The notes: a model not told the origin generated them from the letters alone. Numbered from the stretch's first letter, positions 32,142 through 41,660 are shown. The stretch is DNA of 64,000 bases from Labilithrix sp. (GCA_019637175.1 JAHBWD010000008.1:1-64000), one strand, 5' to 3'. A program made the numbers and translations.

Positions 32142-33572
32142 TCACGATCGCAGGAAGCCCTGCGCCGTCCCTAGGAATCGTCCACGGCCGAGCGCGTGAT
32201 CGACGACGGGCCGCGGGTAGGTGCGGCCGAGCGCGACGCCTGCCTTCGCCAGCTCGGCTGCCGGCGCCTCCCAAGGTCGATGGATGAGGCGCGCGGGCAG
32301 CTTCGCGAGCTCGGGGACCCACGCGCGAACCCAAGCGCCCTCGGGATCGAAGCGCTCGCCCTGCGTGATCGGGTTGAAGACGCGAAACCACGGCTGGGCA
32401 TCGACGCCACATCCCGCCGACCACTGCCATCCGAGATCGTTGTTCGCCCAGTCGCCGTCGGTCAGAAACTTCATGTAGTGCGCCTCGCCGCGACGAAAGT
32501 CGACGAGCAGGTGCTTGCAGAGGAAGCTCGCCGCGATCATCCGCGCGCGGTTCGGGACGAAGCCCTCGGCGAGGAGCTGTCGCGCTGCGGCGTCGACCAC
32601 CGGGTAGCCCGTCGTGCCGTCCGCCCACGCGCGCCATCCTTTCTCGTCGCGACGCCACGGAAAGCGCGCCCACTCCGATCGGAACGGCCGCTCGAGGACG
32701 TGCGGCCTCGAGCGGAGCACGTCGTACGCGAGCTCGCGCCACACGAGCTCGTTCGAGAACGAACGCCAGGCCTTCGGATGATCTTCGAGCGCGTCCTTCG
32801 CCGCGTGCCAGACGGCGCGCGCCGAGAGCGTGCCGAACTTGAGATCCTGCGAGAGCCGGCTCGTTCCGCGAAGGTCGAGCCGATCGCGCAGCTCGTGGTA
32901 GCGCGACGCGGGGCCGCGGAGGAAGCGCGAGAGGCGCTCGCGCGCGGCGCGCTCGCCGCCGGGCACGAGCCGCGGATTGTGCTCGAGGCCGAGCGCGCGC
33001 AGCGACGGCACGCGATCTTCGAGCGCGCGCACCTCCGCGGGGAGCACCCGCGGCAGGGGAGGGAGCGATCGCGGCGCTCGCTTCGGTCGATCGATCGTGA
33101 CGGTCTTGGCGAACGCGCGCGCGAACGGCGTGAAGACGGAGAACGGCTGCCCGGCGCCGGTGAGGATCTCGCCGGGCGCCGCGAGCGTCTCGCCCTCGTA
33201 GAGGACGAACGGCACCTCGCCGAGCGCGAGGGTCACGCGTCGATCGCGCTCGACGCCGAAGGGCTCGCTCCACCGATGGGCCACGACGCGATCGACCTTC
33301 AGCGCGCGCGCGACGCGCGGCACGATCTCGACGCTCTTGCCCGAGACGACGAGCAAGCGCGAGCCGAGCGCTTCGATCGACTCGCCGAGCGCCTCGATCG
33401 ACGCGAGCAAGAACTGCATCCGGTGGGGCAGCTCCCTCGCGCGCGCCGGGGCGAAGAAATAGGGATCGACGACGAACAGGGGAACGACCTCTCCGGCCTT
33501 CGCCGCGTCGATGAGCGGCGTGTGGTCGGCGACGCGCAGGTCTTTTCCGCGAAACCAAACGAGCGTCCGCAT
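32142..33572 (-). CDS. phr: Deoxyribodipyrimidine photolyase
   Basis: 476 residues, ATG start. N-terminal photolyase fold (MRTLVWFRGKDLRVADHTPL, antenna-binding Rossmann domain) and C-terminal FAD-binding helical domain with TSRLSQDLKFGTLSARAVW, SNELVWRELAYDVL, TTGYPVVDAAARQL, NRARMIAASFL and GWQWSAGCGVDAQPWFRVFNP. These are the standard class I CPD photolyase motifs. It repairs UV-induced pyrimidine dimers using blue light. Its start and the start of the cardiolipin synthase gene on the other strand are 27 bases apart. Confidence 0.92.
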   Translation of the reverse strand: MRTLVWFRGKDLRVADHTPLIDAAKAGEVVPLFVVDPYFFAPARARELPHRMQFLLASIEALGESIEALGSRLLVVSGKSVEIVPRVARALKVDRVVAHRWSEPFGVERDRRVTLALGEVPFVLYEGETLAAPGEILTGAGQPFSVFTPFARAFAKTVTIDRPKRAPRSLPPLPRVLPAEVRALEDRVPSLRALGLEHNPRLVPGGERAARERLSRFLRGPASRYHELRDRLDLRGTSRLSQDLKFGTLSARAVWHAAKDALEDHPKAWRSFSNELVWRELAYDVLRSRPHVLERPFRSEWARFPWRRDEKGWRAWADGTTGYPVVDAAARQLLAEGFVPNRARMIAASFLCKHLLVDFRRGEAHYMKFLTDGDWANNDLGWQWSAGCGVDAQPWFRVFNPITQGERFDPEGAWVRAWVPELAKLPARLIHRPWEAPAAELAKAGVALGRTYPRPVVDHALGRGRFLGTAQGFLRS

Positions 33573-33599
33573 CACCCTCCGTACTACTCTTCTCGGGCC

Positions 33600-35069
33600 T
33601 TGCTCGTCACGATCCTCACGATCGCGGAGCTGTTCTACGTCGTCGTCCTCGCGACGTGGATCCTCTTCGAGAAGCGATCGCCGATCGCGACGATCGCCTG
33701 GATCCTCGCGCTGATCGCGCTTCCGTACGTCGGCTTCGTCGTCTTCTTCCTCCTCGGACCCCGGCGCCTGATTCGCAAGCGCCTCAAGCACCGGCGCGCG
33801 CGCGGCGCCGTCACGGCGACGACGCCGCTCGGGGCGAGCGAGCCGCCACCGGCGGAGCTCGATCCGCGCGTCGAGCAGCTCGCGCTCCTCGCCAAGCGCA
33901 GCGGCGAGCCGCCGGCGGCGCGCTGCGAAGAGGTCGAGATCTTCCACGACGCCGCGTCGACCTACGACGCCATCGAGCGGGCGATCGAAGCGGCGCAGCA
34001 TCACGTCCACTTCGCCTACTACATCCTCGATCCGCGCCGGAGCGGCACGCGCTTCCGCGACGCGTTGATCGCGCGCGCCAAGGCCGGCGTGACGGTACGG
34101 GTGCTCGTCGATCACGTCGGGTCGAGCGCGATCGGCAACGAGTGGCTCCGCCCGATGCGCGCGGCTGGGATCAAGTTCGCGCGCTTCAACGAGGTGAGGT
34201 TCCCGCGCATCCGAAGCCGGCTCGACTTCCGCAACCATCGCAAGATCGTGGTCTGCGACGGCTGCGTCGGGTTCACCGGCGGGATCAACATCTCCGACGA
34301 CTACCTCCCGCTGCCCGGAGCGAAGATGCCGGCGGCCGATCGATTGCGCGAGCGGCGCAAGGCCAAGGTGGGCCACGCGGGTCCGTGGCGCGACACGCAC
34401 GTCCGCTTCACCGGCGACGCGGTGCGCTGGCTCCAGCTGACGTTCCTCGACGACTGGTACTACGCGACGGGCTACGCGACGCGCGACAAGGAGTACTTCC
34501 CTGCGCCGAAGCGCGCGGGCGCGCACCTCGTGCAGATCGTCGGATCGGGACCTGACCGCGACGTCGAGCCGATCCAGAAGCTCTACTTCGCCGCGATCGC
34601 CACGGCGCGCGAGCGCGTCTGCGTGACGACGCCCTACTTCGTCCCCGACGACGCGATCCTGACGGCGCTCACGACCGCGGCGATGCGCGGCGTCGACGTG
34701 CGCGTGCTCGTTCCTCGTCGCTCCGACTCGCTCGTCGTCACCGCGGCGGCGCGCTCGTACTACGACACGATCCTCGCCGCGGGCGTGCGCGTCTACGAGT
34801 ATCAGCCCACGATGATCCACGCGAAGACGCTGGTGGTCGACGACTACTTCGCCGCCGTGGGAACCGCGAACATGGATAACCGCAGCTTCCGCCTCAACTT
34901 CGAGGTGAGCGCGATCCTCTACGGCGCCGAGCACTGCGAGACGCTCGCGACGCAGTTTCGCAACGATCTCCAGGCCTCGAAGGAAGTGAAGCTCGCCGCG
35001 CGGCAGTCCATCCCGCTGCGATGGCGCTTCGCCGAAGCGGGCGCGCGCGTGCTCTCTCCTCTCTTGTGA
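33600..35069 (+). CDS. cls: Cardiolipin synthase
   Basis: 489 residues from a TTG at 33600; no ATG or GTG is suitably placed. Two N-terminal membrane helices (VTILTIAELFYVVVLAT, ATIAWILALIALPYVGF) are followed by two phospholipase D repeats. Their HKD motifs are NHRKIVVCDGCVGFTGGIN (His-x-Lys-x4-Asp) and IHAKTLVVDDYFAAVGTAN. This is the layout of bacterial ClsA, which joins two phosphatidylglycerols into cardiolipin at the inner membrane. An extra basic stretch of about 20 residues follows the first HKD. Confidence 0.9.
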   Translation: MLVTILTIAELFYVVVLATWILFEKRSPIATIAWILALIALPYVGFVVFFLLGPRRLIRKRLKHRRARGAVTATTPLGASEPPPAELDPRVEQLALLAKRSGEPPAARCEEVEIFHDAASTYDAIERAIEAAQHHVHFAYYILDPRRSGTRFRDALIARAKAGVTVRVLVDHVGSSAIGNEWLRPMRAAGIKFARFNEVRFPRIRSRLDFRNHRKIVVCDGCVGFTGGINISDDYLPLPGAKMPAADRLRERRKAKVGHAGPWRDTHVRFTGDAVRWLQLTFLDDWYYATGYATRDKEYFPAPKRAGAHLVQIVGSGPDRDVEPIQKLYFAAIATARERVCVTTPYFVPDDAILTALTTAAMRGVDVRVLVPRRSDSLVVTAAARSYYDTILAAGVRVYEYQPTMIHAKTLVVDDYFAAVGTANMDNRSFRLNFEVSAILYGAEHCETLATQFRNDLQASKEVKLAARQSIPLRWRFAEAGARVLSPLL

Positions 35070-35112
35070 GAAAAGCACGCAACTTTCTCGGGCGAGCGGC
35101 CGATGGGCCGCC

Positions 35113-36210
35113 ATGTCCACCGTCACGGAGCGCCGACGCGACCCGATCTCGACGACGTCCTACGAGCCGGCGGGCGACGCCGCGCCGGCCACGCTGCGCG
35201 CGCCATCGGCATCGCCCGACGCGAGGCTCAGGCAGACGATCGAGCGCGCGCCCGTCTCGACCGAGTACGGAGCCTTCCTCGCGCAGCTCCGCTCTCCTTC
35301 GTCCGTGCACGCCGAGCTCGTCAGCCCGACGCTCCGCAGCAGCCGCGACGTGGCCATCCAGCAGCGCCTCGACGCCTTTCGCGACCGCTTCTCGGGTCCG
35401 TACGACATCGCCGGCGCCAAGGTGGTCGCGCCGCCGATGTTCCGGATGAACACGCCCAACTCCGGCAACGCCGCGAAGGCGAAGGCGCACGCCGCCGAGC
35501 TCCACGAGATCTGCGCGCGCGCAGGTGTGGCTTCGGCCGCCGGGCCCGCAGGGGTCGGCCGCCCCACGCCGGAGCAGCTCGTGAAGGTGACGCAGGCGCT
35601 CCTCGACGCCGGCAAGCTGCCGCCGCCCGACGAGCAGCACGCGACGCTCGCCGATCGCATCCGCGGCATGCAGTGGGAGTGGGGTATCGGGGTCGACTGC
35701 GCGGGCTACACGCAGCAGGCGGCCGCCGACGCGCACGGCGCGGCCGGCTCCGCGTTCAAGGCCAACCTCACGGGCGACATCTTCAGCGGCATGATGAACG
35801 ACACGCGCTTCACGTCGGTGCACATCACGCAGATCCGACCGGGCGACGTCATCCACCTCGACTCACCGAAGCGCGGTGAGGTGGGGCACAACGTCATCTG
35901 CCGATCGCACGCCCAGCTCGACGAGGCGACGCGGGCGCGGATGTTCGGCGCGGAGACAGGCGCGATCGGCAAGGCCTTCCTCGCCGGCAAAGGGCCGTTC
36001 CACACCTTCGAGGTCGACTCGTCGTGGGGCGCCGGCAACGGAAGCATGCACGGCGGCTTCCGCCGCGACACCTGGCTGTTCGACGAGAGCACGTTCACGT
36101 GGGCGTCGTATCCGGCGGGCGACCGATCGCTCCCACTCCACGTCGATCCCATGACCGGCCCACAAGACGAGCTGTTCGGCGGCGCGTTCCGCCCGAAGGA
36201 GGAGCGATGA
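35113..36210 (+). CDS. Cysteine-amidase-like (NlpC/P60-type) protein without signal peptide
   Basis: 365 residues, ATG 35113. The first 160 residues are helical, start with MSTVTERRRD, and have no signal peptide. The C-terminal half carries Cys196 in GVDCAGYTQQA, the IRPGDVIHLD strand, His259 in EVGHNVICR and Asp302 in FEVDSSWGAG. Spacing and context (D-C-x-G-Y, G-D-V-I, G-H-N) resemble papain-like NlpC/P60 amidases, which cleave peptidoglycan peptides. The stop overlaps a lipoprotein gene (ATGA). A cytoplasmic amidase paired with an exported lipoprotein recalls type VI effector/immunity pairs; that is inference only. Confidence 0.6.
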   Translation: MSTVTERRRDPISTTSYEPAGDAAPATLRAPSASPDARLRQTIERAPVSTEYGAFLAQLRSPSSVHAELVSPTLRSSRDVAIQQRLDAFRDRFSGPYDIAGAKVVAPPMFRMNTPNSGNAAKAKAHAAELHEICARAGVASAAGPAGVGRPTPEQLVKVTQALLDAGKLPPPDEQHATLADRIRGMQWEWGIGVDCAGYTQQAAADAHGAAGSAFKANLTGDIFSGMMNDTRFTSVHITQIRPGDVIHLDSPKRGEVGHNVICRSHAQLDEATRARMFGAETGAIGKAFLAGKGPFHTFEVDSSWGAGNGSMHGGFRRDTWLFDESTFTWASYPAGDRSLPLHVDPMTGPQDELFGGAFRPKEER

Positions 36211-37337
36211 GGCTCCTCCGTGCCCTCGTCACGATCGCCGCCCTCGTCACGGCGTGTCGTGGCGAGCAACGCCCCGTGGACGCGGATGCGTCGACGCCCG
36301 CGAGCAACGCAGGAGCACTCCCCCGCCCCGATCTCCGCGTGCCGAGGCTCACGTCGCTGTCGCGTCGAGCGTCGAGCTTCGTCGACGTGGCGCCCGGAAA
36401 GGCGCCCGACGCCGATCACCCCGCGGGCACCGTGTACGTCGCCGCCGTGCTCGCCAACCGCGAACGCGGAGAGGCCACGCTCTTCGAGTGGGACGTGGCG
36501 CGCGCCGGCGCCGTCGATCCCGAAGGGGCGCTCCTCTACAGCGAGAGCGACAAGCAAGACAACGGCAAGTCGGCGGAGGTACGCATCGCGACGACGCGCG
36601 ACAAGGTGTTCATGGCCGTCACGTTGGAGATAGGCGGCCGGTTCACCGTGCTCGGGAGCTCGCCGCTCCGCGACGTGCACGGCCACCCACACGCCGCTTA
36701 CCTCCCGCCCGCGAGGAACATCTCGCTCGAGACCGACGGACGCTGGCTCGCGGTCGCGTACGAGCGCACCGACTACACGCCGCCGGACGCAGAGCTCCCG
36801 CGCGGCGGCGTGGCCCTCTACGACGCCGCGACGATGAAGCGCGTCGCGGCCGTTCCCCTGCGGGCCGCGCGCGAGAGCCAGGTCCGGTACGACGTCCTCG
36901 AGATGATGAACGGTCGCCTCTTCGCGGCGGAGGCCAACAACGAGGTCGTCCGCGTCATCGAGCTCGCCATGCCGTCGCTCACGATCGTGCGGAAGGTGGA
37001 GGTGAAGATCCCGACGGCGTCGAACAGCAGCCACCGCGTTCAGCTCACGAGCGGCCGCGGGCATCTCGAGGTCCTCTGCCGCGACGTCCTCGTCGAGCTC
37101 ACCCCCGATCTCGAGATCGTCGAGAAGCGAACGTTCCACACCGACGAGGTCGCCTTCGGGCCCGCCGGCGAGCGCCTGACCCCCGTCGGCCTCGAGGCGC
37201 CCGGCGTGCGAGGCGACTTCGTCCCCGACGCGCGCGCGTCGGCGTCGTGCACGCCGTCATGGGCCGGCGCCTATCCGCTGCTCGCGTGCAGCGTCGACAT
37301 GGAAGGCATCCGCGTCGCGCGCCTCGCGCCGCGTTGA
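36207..37337 (+). CDS. Lipoprotein coupled to the amidase-like gene
   Basis: 376 residues; ATG 36207 overlaps the upstream stop, with AAGGAGGAG just before. Signal peptide and lipobox ALVTAC. The rest looks like a beta-propeller: repeated strands such as YVAAVLANRERGEATLFEWD, RIATTRDKVFMAVTLE, WLAVAYERTDYTPP and RGGVALYDAATMKRVAAV. Two cysteines lie near the C-terminus. No enzymatic motif. Tight coupling suggests a partner, inhibitor or immunity role toward the amidase-like protein. Confidence 0.65.
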   Translation: MRLLRALVTIAALVTACRGEQRPVDADASTPASNAGALPRPDLRVPRLTSLSRRASSFVDVAPGKAPDADHPAGTVYVAAVLANRERGEATLFEWDVARAGAVDPEGALLYSESDKQDNGKSAEVRIATTRDKVFMAVTLEIGGRFTVLGSSPLRDVHGHPHAAYLPPARNISLETDGRWLAVAYERTDYTPPDAELPRGGVALYDAATMKRVAAVPLRAARESQVRYDVLEMMNGRLFAAEANNEVVRVIELAMPSLTIVRKVEVKIPTASNSSHRVQLTSGRGHLEVLCRDVLVELTPDLEIVEKRTFHTDEVAFGPAGERLTPVGLEAPGVRGDFVPDARASASCTPSWAGAYPLLACSVDMEGIRVARLAPR

Positions 37338-37368
37338 CGCGACCTCTCCTTCCAGGAGTTGGAGACGA

Positions 37369-38292
37369 CTAACGCCGGCGGCGGCGAGCGACGAGCGACG
37401 CGAGGGCGAGCGCGGCGACGGCGGAGGCCGTGCCGGAGAGGCCCGTGACGGGCGCCGCGGAGCAGCCACCGCCGCTCGAGCTGCTCGAGCCCGGCGTCGA
37501 CGACGCGGATCCGGACGTGCTCTCGCCCGGGATCTCGGTCAACGACGTCCACTTGATCGCGCCGCAATCGACCTCGACGTCGAGCGTCGCCGGCGCCGGC
37601 GAGGTGCTCACGCCGGCGATCGCGGCGGCGAGCGAGACGCGCACGACGCGCTTCTCGCGGTGGAGCGCGCCGTTCTCGACGCACGCCGAGCCCGTGTTGG
37701 CCGTAAACGAGATCTTCTTCGACGACGCGCCGCCGTTGCGCGCGCCGCCGGTCGCGCCGTCGACGGAGAGCTTGAGCTGCGTCGCCGGGAGGAACGCGCG
37801 GAGGCCCTCGCTCGGTTCGAGGTCGATCGTCTCGACGCCCGTCGGCGGGTTCTTCGGGACGTGAACGAGCGTGCCGACCGTCGTCGGGAAGTCGACCGGC
37901 GCGGTCAGCGTGAGCGGGATCTCGTAGGGCTGCTGCTCCATCGTCCCGCAGTTCGCCCCGAGCTCCACGCTGTACGCGCCCGGCGTGTTGCTCGGCAAAG
38001 GAAGAATACGGAGGCCGTTGACGTCGTTCGAAGGCGCCGCGAACGGCAGGCGCTCGGTCGACGAGATGAGCTCGGCGTTCACCGTGAGCGGGCCGCTCGT
38101 GGTCGTCTCGACGATCAGCAGCGCGGGCGCGTTCGAGGGGATCATGACGCCGTCGGCGCCGGCGTTCGCGATCGACACCTGACACGCCGGCGCCGGCGCG
38201 CCGAGCGCAGCGTCGGCGTGCGCGAGATGCGCGTAGCCCGTGAGGCCGAGGACGGAGAGCGTGGCGACGGCGAGGCGCTGAATGCGGAGCAT
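37369..38292 (-). CDS. Exported protein with MYXO-CTERM-like sorting tail
   Basis: 307 residues from ATG 38292. Signal peptide to about residue 27 (LSVLGLTGYAHLAHA). The body is beta-rich with a repeated domain (PALLIVETTTSGPLTVNAEL; VRVSLAAAIAGVSTSPAPATL). The tail is Ser-rich, then GGGCSAAP, a hydrophobic helix (VAALALASLVA) and RRRRR. A Cys, a helix and terminal Arg cluster define the MYXO-CTERM cell-surface sorting signal typical of myxobacteria (family knowledge). It should be cleaved at the Cys and anchored on the outer surface. Confidence 0.72.
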   Translation of the reverse strand: MLRIQRLAVATLSVLGLTGYAHLAHADAALGAPAPACQVSIANAGADGVMIPSNAPALLIVETTTSGPLTVNAELISSTERLPFAAPSNDVNGLRILPLPSNTPGAYSVELGANCGTMEQQPYEIPLTLTAPVDFPTTVGTLVHVPKNPPTGVETIDLEPSEGLRAFLPATQLKLSVDGATGGARNGGASSKKISFTANTGSACVENGALHREKRVVRVSLAAAIAGVSTSPAPATLDVEVDCGAIKWTSLTEIPGESTSGSASSTPGSSSSSGGGCSAAPVTGLSGTASAVAALALASLVARRRRR

Positions 38293-38502
38293 GCGCGCCC
38301 TGCTGCAGGAGGTGTGCCCCTCGGCGAGCACACCGCAGACCCCACGAGAAACGACGAGAATCGACGCGCCGCGGGCGCGCCCGATGATCGCCCGATCGGA
38401 CATCGAGCCGCGTGGCACAACCCGGCACCCCTCGAATCAGCCGCAAGATCCGCCGAAAAACGAGCCTTCGGGCTTGGCACGCCGCGGGCATGTGTACCCC
38501 GC

Positions 38503-39063
38503 ATGCTCCACCAGCCCCGCGTCCTCCTCCTCGGTCTCGCCGCGCTCGCCGCCCTCGGCATCACGACCCTCGCGTGTGGGGCGGGCACCCAGATCGACGA
38601 TCCGCAGCCGAACGTGGAGGTCGTCTCCCCGAAGAGCGGGCTCAAGGTGGGCGCGACGATCTCGTCGGTCTCCCTCGGCGACGGATCGGCCGCGAGCCTC
38701 CAGCTCGCGTTCTTCGCGAACGAGGCCTCGGCGGCGGCGACCGTCTCGATCAAGAGCCTCGTGCTCGTCGACGCGAGCACCAAGGCGACGGTCGATACGC
38801 TCACGTCGAGCAACCCGCGCGTCTGGAGCGGCGCCAGCTACGAGCCGTGGAACGAGCGCGTGACGCCGGGCGGCGATCTCAAGGCGAGCTACCAGCTCAC
38901 GACGCCGTCGTGGTCGAAGATCGACTCGAACGGCGCCGTCGGCAGAGGATCGTCGCGCTCGTACTCGACGCCGTTCAGGCTGATCGTGACGCTCGAGATC
39001 GACGGCGTCGAGGTCGTCCTCGAGTCGAGCGAGCTGCACCGCGAGCCCGTCGCGGTGACCTGA
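38503..39063 (+). CDS. Lipoprotein, unknown
   Basis: 186 residues, ATG 38503. Lipobox ITTLAC. The remainder is beta-rich (SVSLGDGSAASLQLAFFAN, RLIVTLEIDGVEVVLESSELH), consistent with one Ig-like or beta-sandwich domain. It lies divergent from the MYXO-CTERM gene with 210 bases between. No family recognised. Confidence 0.6.
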   Translation: MLHQPRVLLLGLAALAALGITTLACGAGTQIDDPQPNVEVVSPKSGLKVGATISSVSLGDGSAASLQLAFFANEASAAATVSIKSLVLVDASTKATVDTLTSSNPRVWSGASYEPWNERVTPGGDLKASYQLTTPSWSKIDSNGAVGRGSSRSYSTPFRLIVTLEIDGVEVVLESSELHREPVAVT

Positions 39064-39246
39064 TCGCGCAGCGCTCTTTCTCACGCGCGCGGCTTCGAAA
39101 GTTCGTCCACAGGCTCCCGGTCCGCTGAAACCACGCGCAGCGCGCGTTGTCCACATCGCACGCACAGGCAGCCTCGCGGGATGTCCACAGCGTGTCCCCA
39201 GGCGGTGGGTTGCGCGGCGCGCGACAGGGCCGTAAGCCCCGTCGCC

Positions 39247-39891
39247 ATGCAACAGACCAACGTCGATCGCGCCCTCGCCGCACTCGAAGAGCAGCACGCC
39301 GATGATCCGGAGCGCGTCGAGCTGCTCCGGCGCACGCGCCGCTTCAAGGCGAGCTGGCTCGAGCTCGGCGAAGCCCTCACCGAGGTCAAGCGCGCGAAGA
39401 CGTGGGAGCGATGGGGCTACGACAGCTTCGAGTCGTACGCGAAGGCGGAGCTGAAGCTCCGCATGGAGACGGTCGAGAAGCTGACCGGATCGTACATGTT
39501 CCTCCACAAGCGCGCGCCCGAGGTGCTGCGGCGCGATCCGATCGAGCGCGACATCCCGAGCTATCAAGCCATCGACTTCCTGCGCCGCGCCGAAGAGCGC
39601 GCCGAGCAAGACGACAGCGTGTCCGCAGACACGATGGTCGAGGTCCGCAAGAAGGTGCTCGAGGACAACGTGCCGATCGCGACGGTCGCGCGCCTCTACA
39701 AAGACACGCTCTTCCCCGTGAGCGAGTCCGACAAGAAAGAGAAAGACCGCCAGACGATCAAGAGCACCGCGACCAAGCTCCGCGATCTGCTCGCGGAGAC
39801 GAACGCCGTCCCGCGGCGGCTCGCGTCGACGGTCGGCAGCGCGCTCGACGAGCTCTTGAGCGAGATCGGCAGCGAAGCCAAGGCCGCCTGA
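39247..39891 (+). CDS. Cytoplasmic helical protein, unknown, possibly DNA-binding
   Basis: 214 residues, ATG 39247. All-helical and charged, with no signal peptide. A block of about 60 residues, ELGEALTEVKRAKTWERWGYDSFESYAKAELKLRMETVEKLTG, resembles the N-terminal helical region seen in some phage-type or KorB-like DNA-binding proteins, where a helix-turn-helix follows. Residues about 120-150 contain EVRKKVLEDNVPIATVARLYKD, which is HTH-like. Inference: regulator or chromosome-associated protein. Convergent with the GH44 gene. Confidence 0.5.
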   Translation: MQQTNVDRALAALEEQHADDPERVELLRRTRRFKASWLELGEALTEVKRAKTWERWGYDSFESYAKAELKLRMETVEKLTGSYMFLHKRAPEVLRRDPIERDIPSYQAIDFLRRAEERAEQDDSVSADTMVEVRKKVLEDNVPIATVARLYKDTLFPVSESDKKEKDRQTIKSTATKLRDLLAETNAVPRRLASTVGSALDELLSEIGSEAKAA

Positions 39892-39898
39892 CGGTCAC

Positions 39899-39912
39899 GT
39901 GACGATCGTCAC
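39899..39912. terminator. 14-bp palindrome between convergent genes
   Basis: GTGACGATCGTCAC is its own reverse complement. It lies in the 17-base gap between the convergent stops at 39891 and 39909 and overlaps the GH44 stop. The flanking TCACGTGA is also palindromic. It might act as a short bidirectional terminator, though no loop or T-run is present. Confidence 0.3.
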
Positions 39913-41660
39913 TGGAGCTCGATCACCGTGATCGAGTACGGCGGCAGCTTGCCCTCGAGGCGGCCGCCGCCGAGCTTCATGTCGCCGGCGATGAAGCCCT
40001 GATCGCCGCCCGCGTAGACGAACGATTTCGCCGCGCCCACGGCGCACCCGCGGAGCTCGATGTTCGCGTCGTACGGGCGATCGGCGCTGAAGTTGAGCGC
40101 GACGAGCACCCACTTCTTGCCGGCCTCGTCGCGCGACGCGTACAGCGACGTTCCGCTCGGCGAGCTCGACGGCACGATGCGATCGAGGAACCGCCCGCCC
40201 TCGCCGTCGTAGTTGCGATAGGCGCGGAACGCCCAGTACGCCGGCTTCGGCTTCTTCGGATACGTCCAGTAGAACGCGTGGCTCACGCCGAAGACCGCGA
40301 AGCGCCCGAGCGCTTCGGCGAGGGCGACGCCGCCGGCCGGGTGCGCCTCGGCGCCGAAGTTGTACTCGCCGATCTGGAAGCCGCGCCCGGGGTAGTTCTG
40401 GGCGATGAGCTCCTTCATCCGCGGGATGAGGTAGACGGCCTCCTTGATCCACGACTCGTCTTCGTAGTTGCGATCCCAGAGCGAGCGCGTCGTGCGAAAG
40501 CGCACGTCGTTCGTCTTGCGATCGGTCTCGCCGCCGCCGTCGCCGCCCGCGCCGTCGGGCCCTTGGACGTTGTCGGCCTGCGGGTAGATGTGAACGTCGA
40601 GGACGTCGAGCACGCGCACGCCCGTCTTCTTCTCGTGCTCGGCGAGCTTCTGGAGGTACCAGGCGAGGAGCGGCACGTCGCCGTGCGCCTTGCGATCGGG
40701 CTTGTTGCGGAGGCCCTCGTCGTGATCTTTGGTGCTGTAGAAGTACTCCCACCAGCCGAACGACGCCGGACCCGCGATGATCGCGTCGGGATCGGCCTTG
40801 CGGATGGCGGTGCCGAACGCGATCGTCTTCTCGAGCAGCTCGTCGTACGTCATCGGCGAAGGGTGCACGTCGCGGTGCGTGGTGCTCCAGAGGCCGGGCT
40901 CGTTATCGAGGATGTACTCGTACACGAGCCGCTTGCCGCGCTTCGCGTCGGCGGCCTTGATCTTGGCGACCCACTCGCCGACGTCTTCGGGCGTCACCTT
41001 CACGCTCGTGCGCGTCGGATCCGGCGCGGGCAGGATCGTCTTGCCGTCGGGCTTCTTGCCGTTGCCGAGATCGGGGCGCTCCGGCGCTGTCTTCTCCTGC
41101 GGGCCGAGGGCGGCGACGGGGAACGATCCGCTCGTCGTGTCTTTCGCGACCCATCCCATGATCGGCACGGTGATCGCGGCGAAGCCGCCTTTGTCGGCCG
41201 CCTTGCCGAGGAAGACCTCGTACGAGTCGATCTGCACGTTCTGGTAGAACCAGTCGTGCGCGGTGTTCCACGCGTTGCCGAGCTTCCAGTTGTAGCGCGT
41301 GGTCGTGTTGCCGCCCCATCGATGCGCCGCCGCGCCGAGATCTTTGTCGCCGTCGGCCCACGCGACGCCGAAGATCGTCGGGCTCACGGGCTGCCCGGCG
41401 CTCTTGCAGTCGACCGCCATGGGTGTCATCGCGTTGATCTTCCCCTTGAGCGGCATCGGCCCGGCGATGTTCGCGGCGAGCACCTCGGTGATCACGGCTT
41501 CTGCCTGCATCTTGCCGCCGTCGGGCATCACGATGACGGGCCCGACCGCCGCGGCGTCGACGGCCTCCGGCGCCTTCGTCTCCGGCGCTTTGCCGCAGCG
41601 ATCGCAGCCGCCGAAGGCGACGACGACGAGGGGCGCGAAGAGGATCTTGCGAATCGTCAA
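39909..41660 (-). CDS. GH44 family glucanase/xyloglucanase lipoprotein
   Basis: 583 residues from TTG 41660, which overlaps the stop of the TolC-like gene (TTGA). Lipobox VVAFGGC, then a linker. The catalytic domain starts near RWGGNTTTRYNWKLGNAWNTAHDWFYQN, a strong GH44 signature. The acid/base Glu lies in YILDNEPGLWSTTHRDVHP and the nucleophile Glu in QIGEYNFGAEAHPAGG. A C-terminal beta domain follows (LVALNFSADRPYDANIEL). GH44 enzymes cleave beta-1,4-glucan or xyloglucan. As an outer-membrane lipoprotein it would degrade plant polymers at the cell surface. Confidence 0.85.
   Translation of the reverse strand: MTIRKILFAPLVVVAFGGCDRCGKAPETKAPEAVDAAAVGPVIVMPDGGKMQAEAVITEVLAANIAGPMPLKGKINAMTPMAVDCKSAGQPVSPTIFGVAWADGDKDLGAAAHRWGGNTTTRYNWKLGNAWNTAHDWFYQNVQIDSYEVFLGKAADKGGFAAITVPIMGWVAKDTTSGSFPVAALGPQEKTAPERPDLGNGKKPDGKTILPAPDPTRTSVKVTPEDVGEWVAKIKAADAKRGKRLVYEYILDNEPGLWSTTHRDVHPSPMTYDELLEKTIAFGTAIRKADPDAIIAGPASFGWWEYFYSTKDHDEGLRNKPDRKAHGDVPLLAWYLQKLAEHEKKTGVRVLDVLDVHIYPQADNVQGPDGAGGDGGGETDRKTNDVRFRTTRSLWDRNYEDESWIKEAVYLIPRMKELIAQNYPGRGFQIGEYNFGAEAHPAGGVALAEALGRFAVFGVSHAFYWTYPKKPKPAYWAFRAYRNYDGEGGRFLDRIVPSSSPSGTSLYASRDEAGKKWVLVALNFSADRPYDANIELRGCAVGAAKSFVYAGGDQGFIAGDMKLGGGRLEGKLPPYSITVIELQ

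Noticed and set aside
33573..35126. Open frame antisense to cardiolipin synthase, in frame with the photolyase
   Set aside because: Shadow of the HKD-containing gene on the other strand; the photolyase start at 33572 matches the conserved MRTLVWFRG N-terminus.
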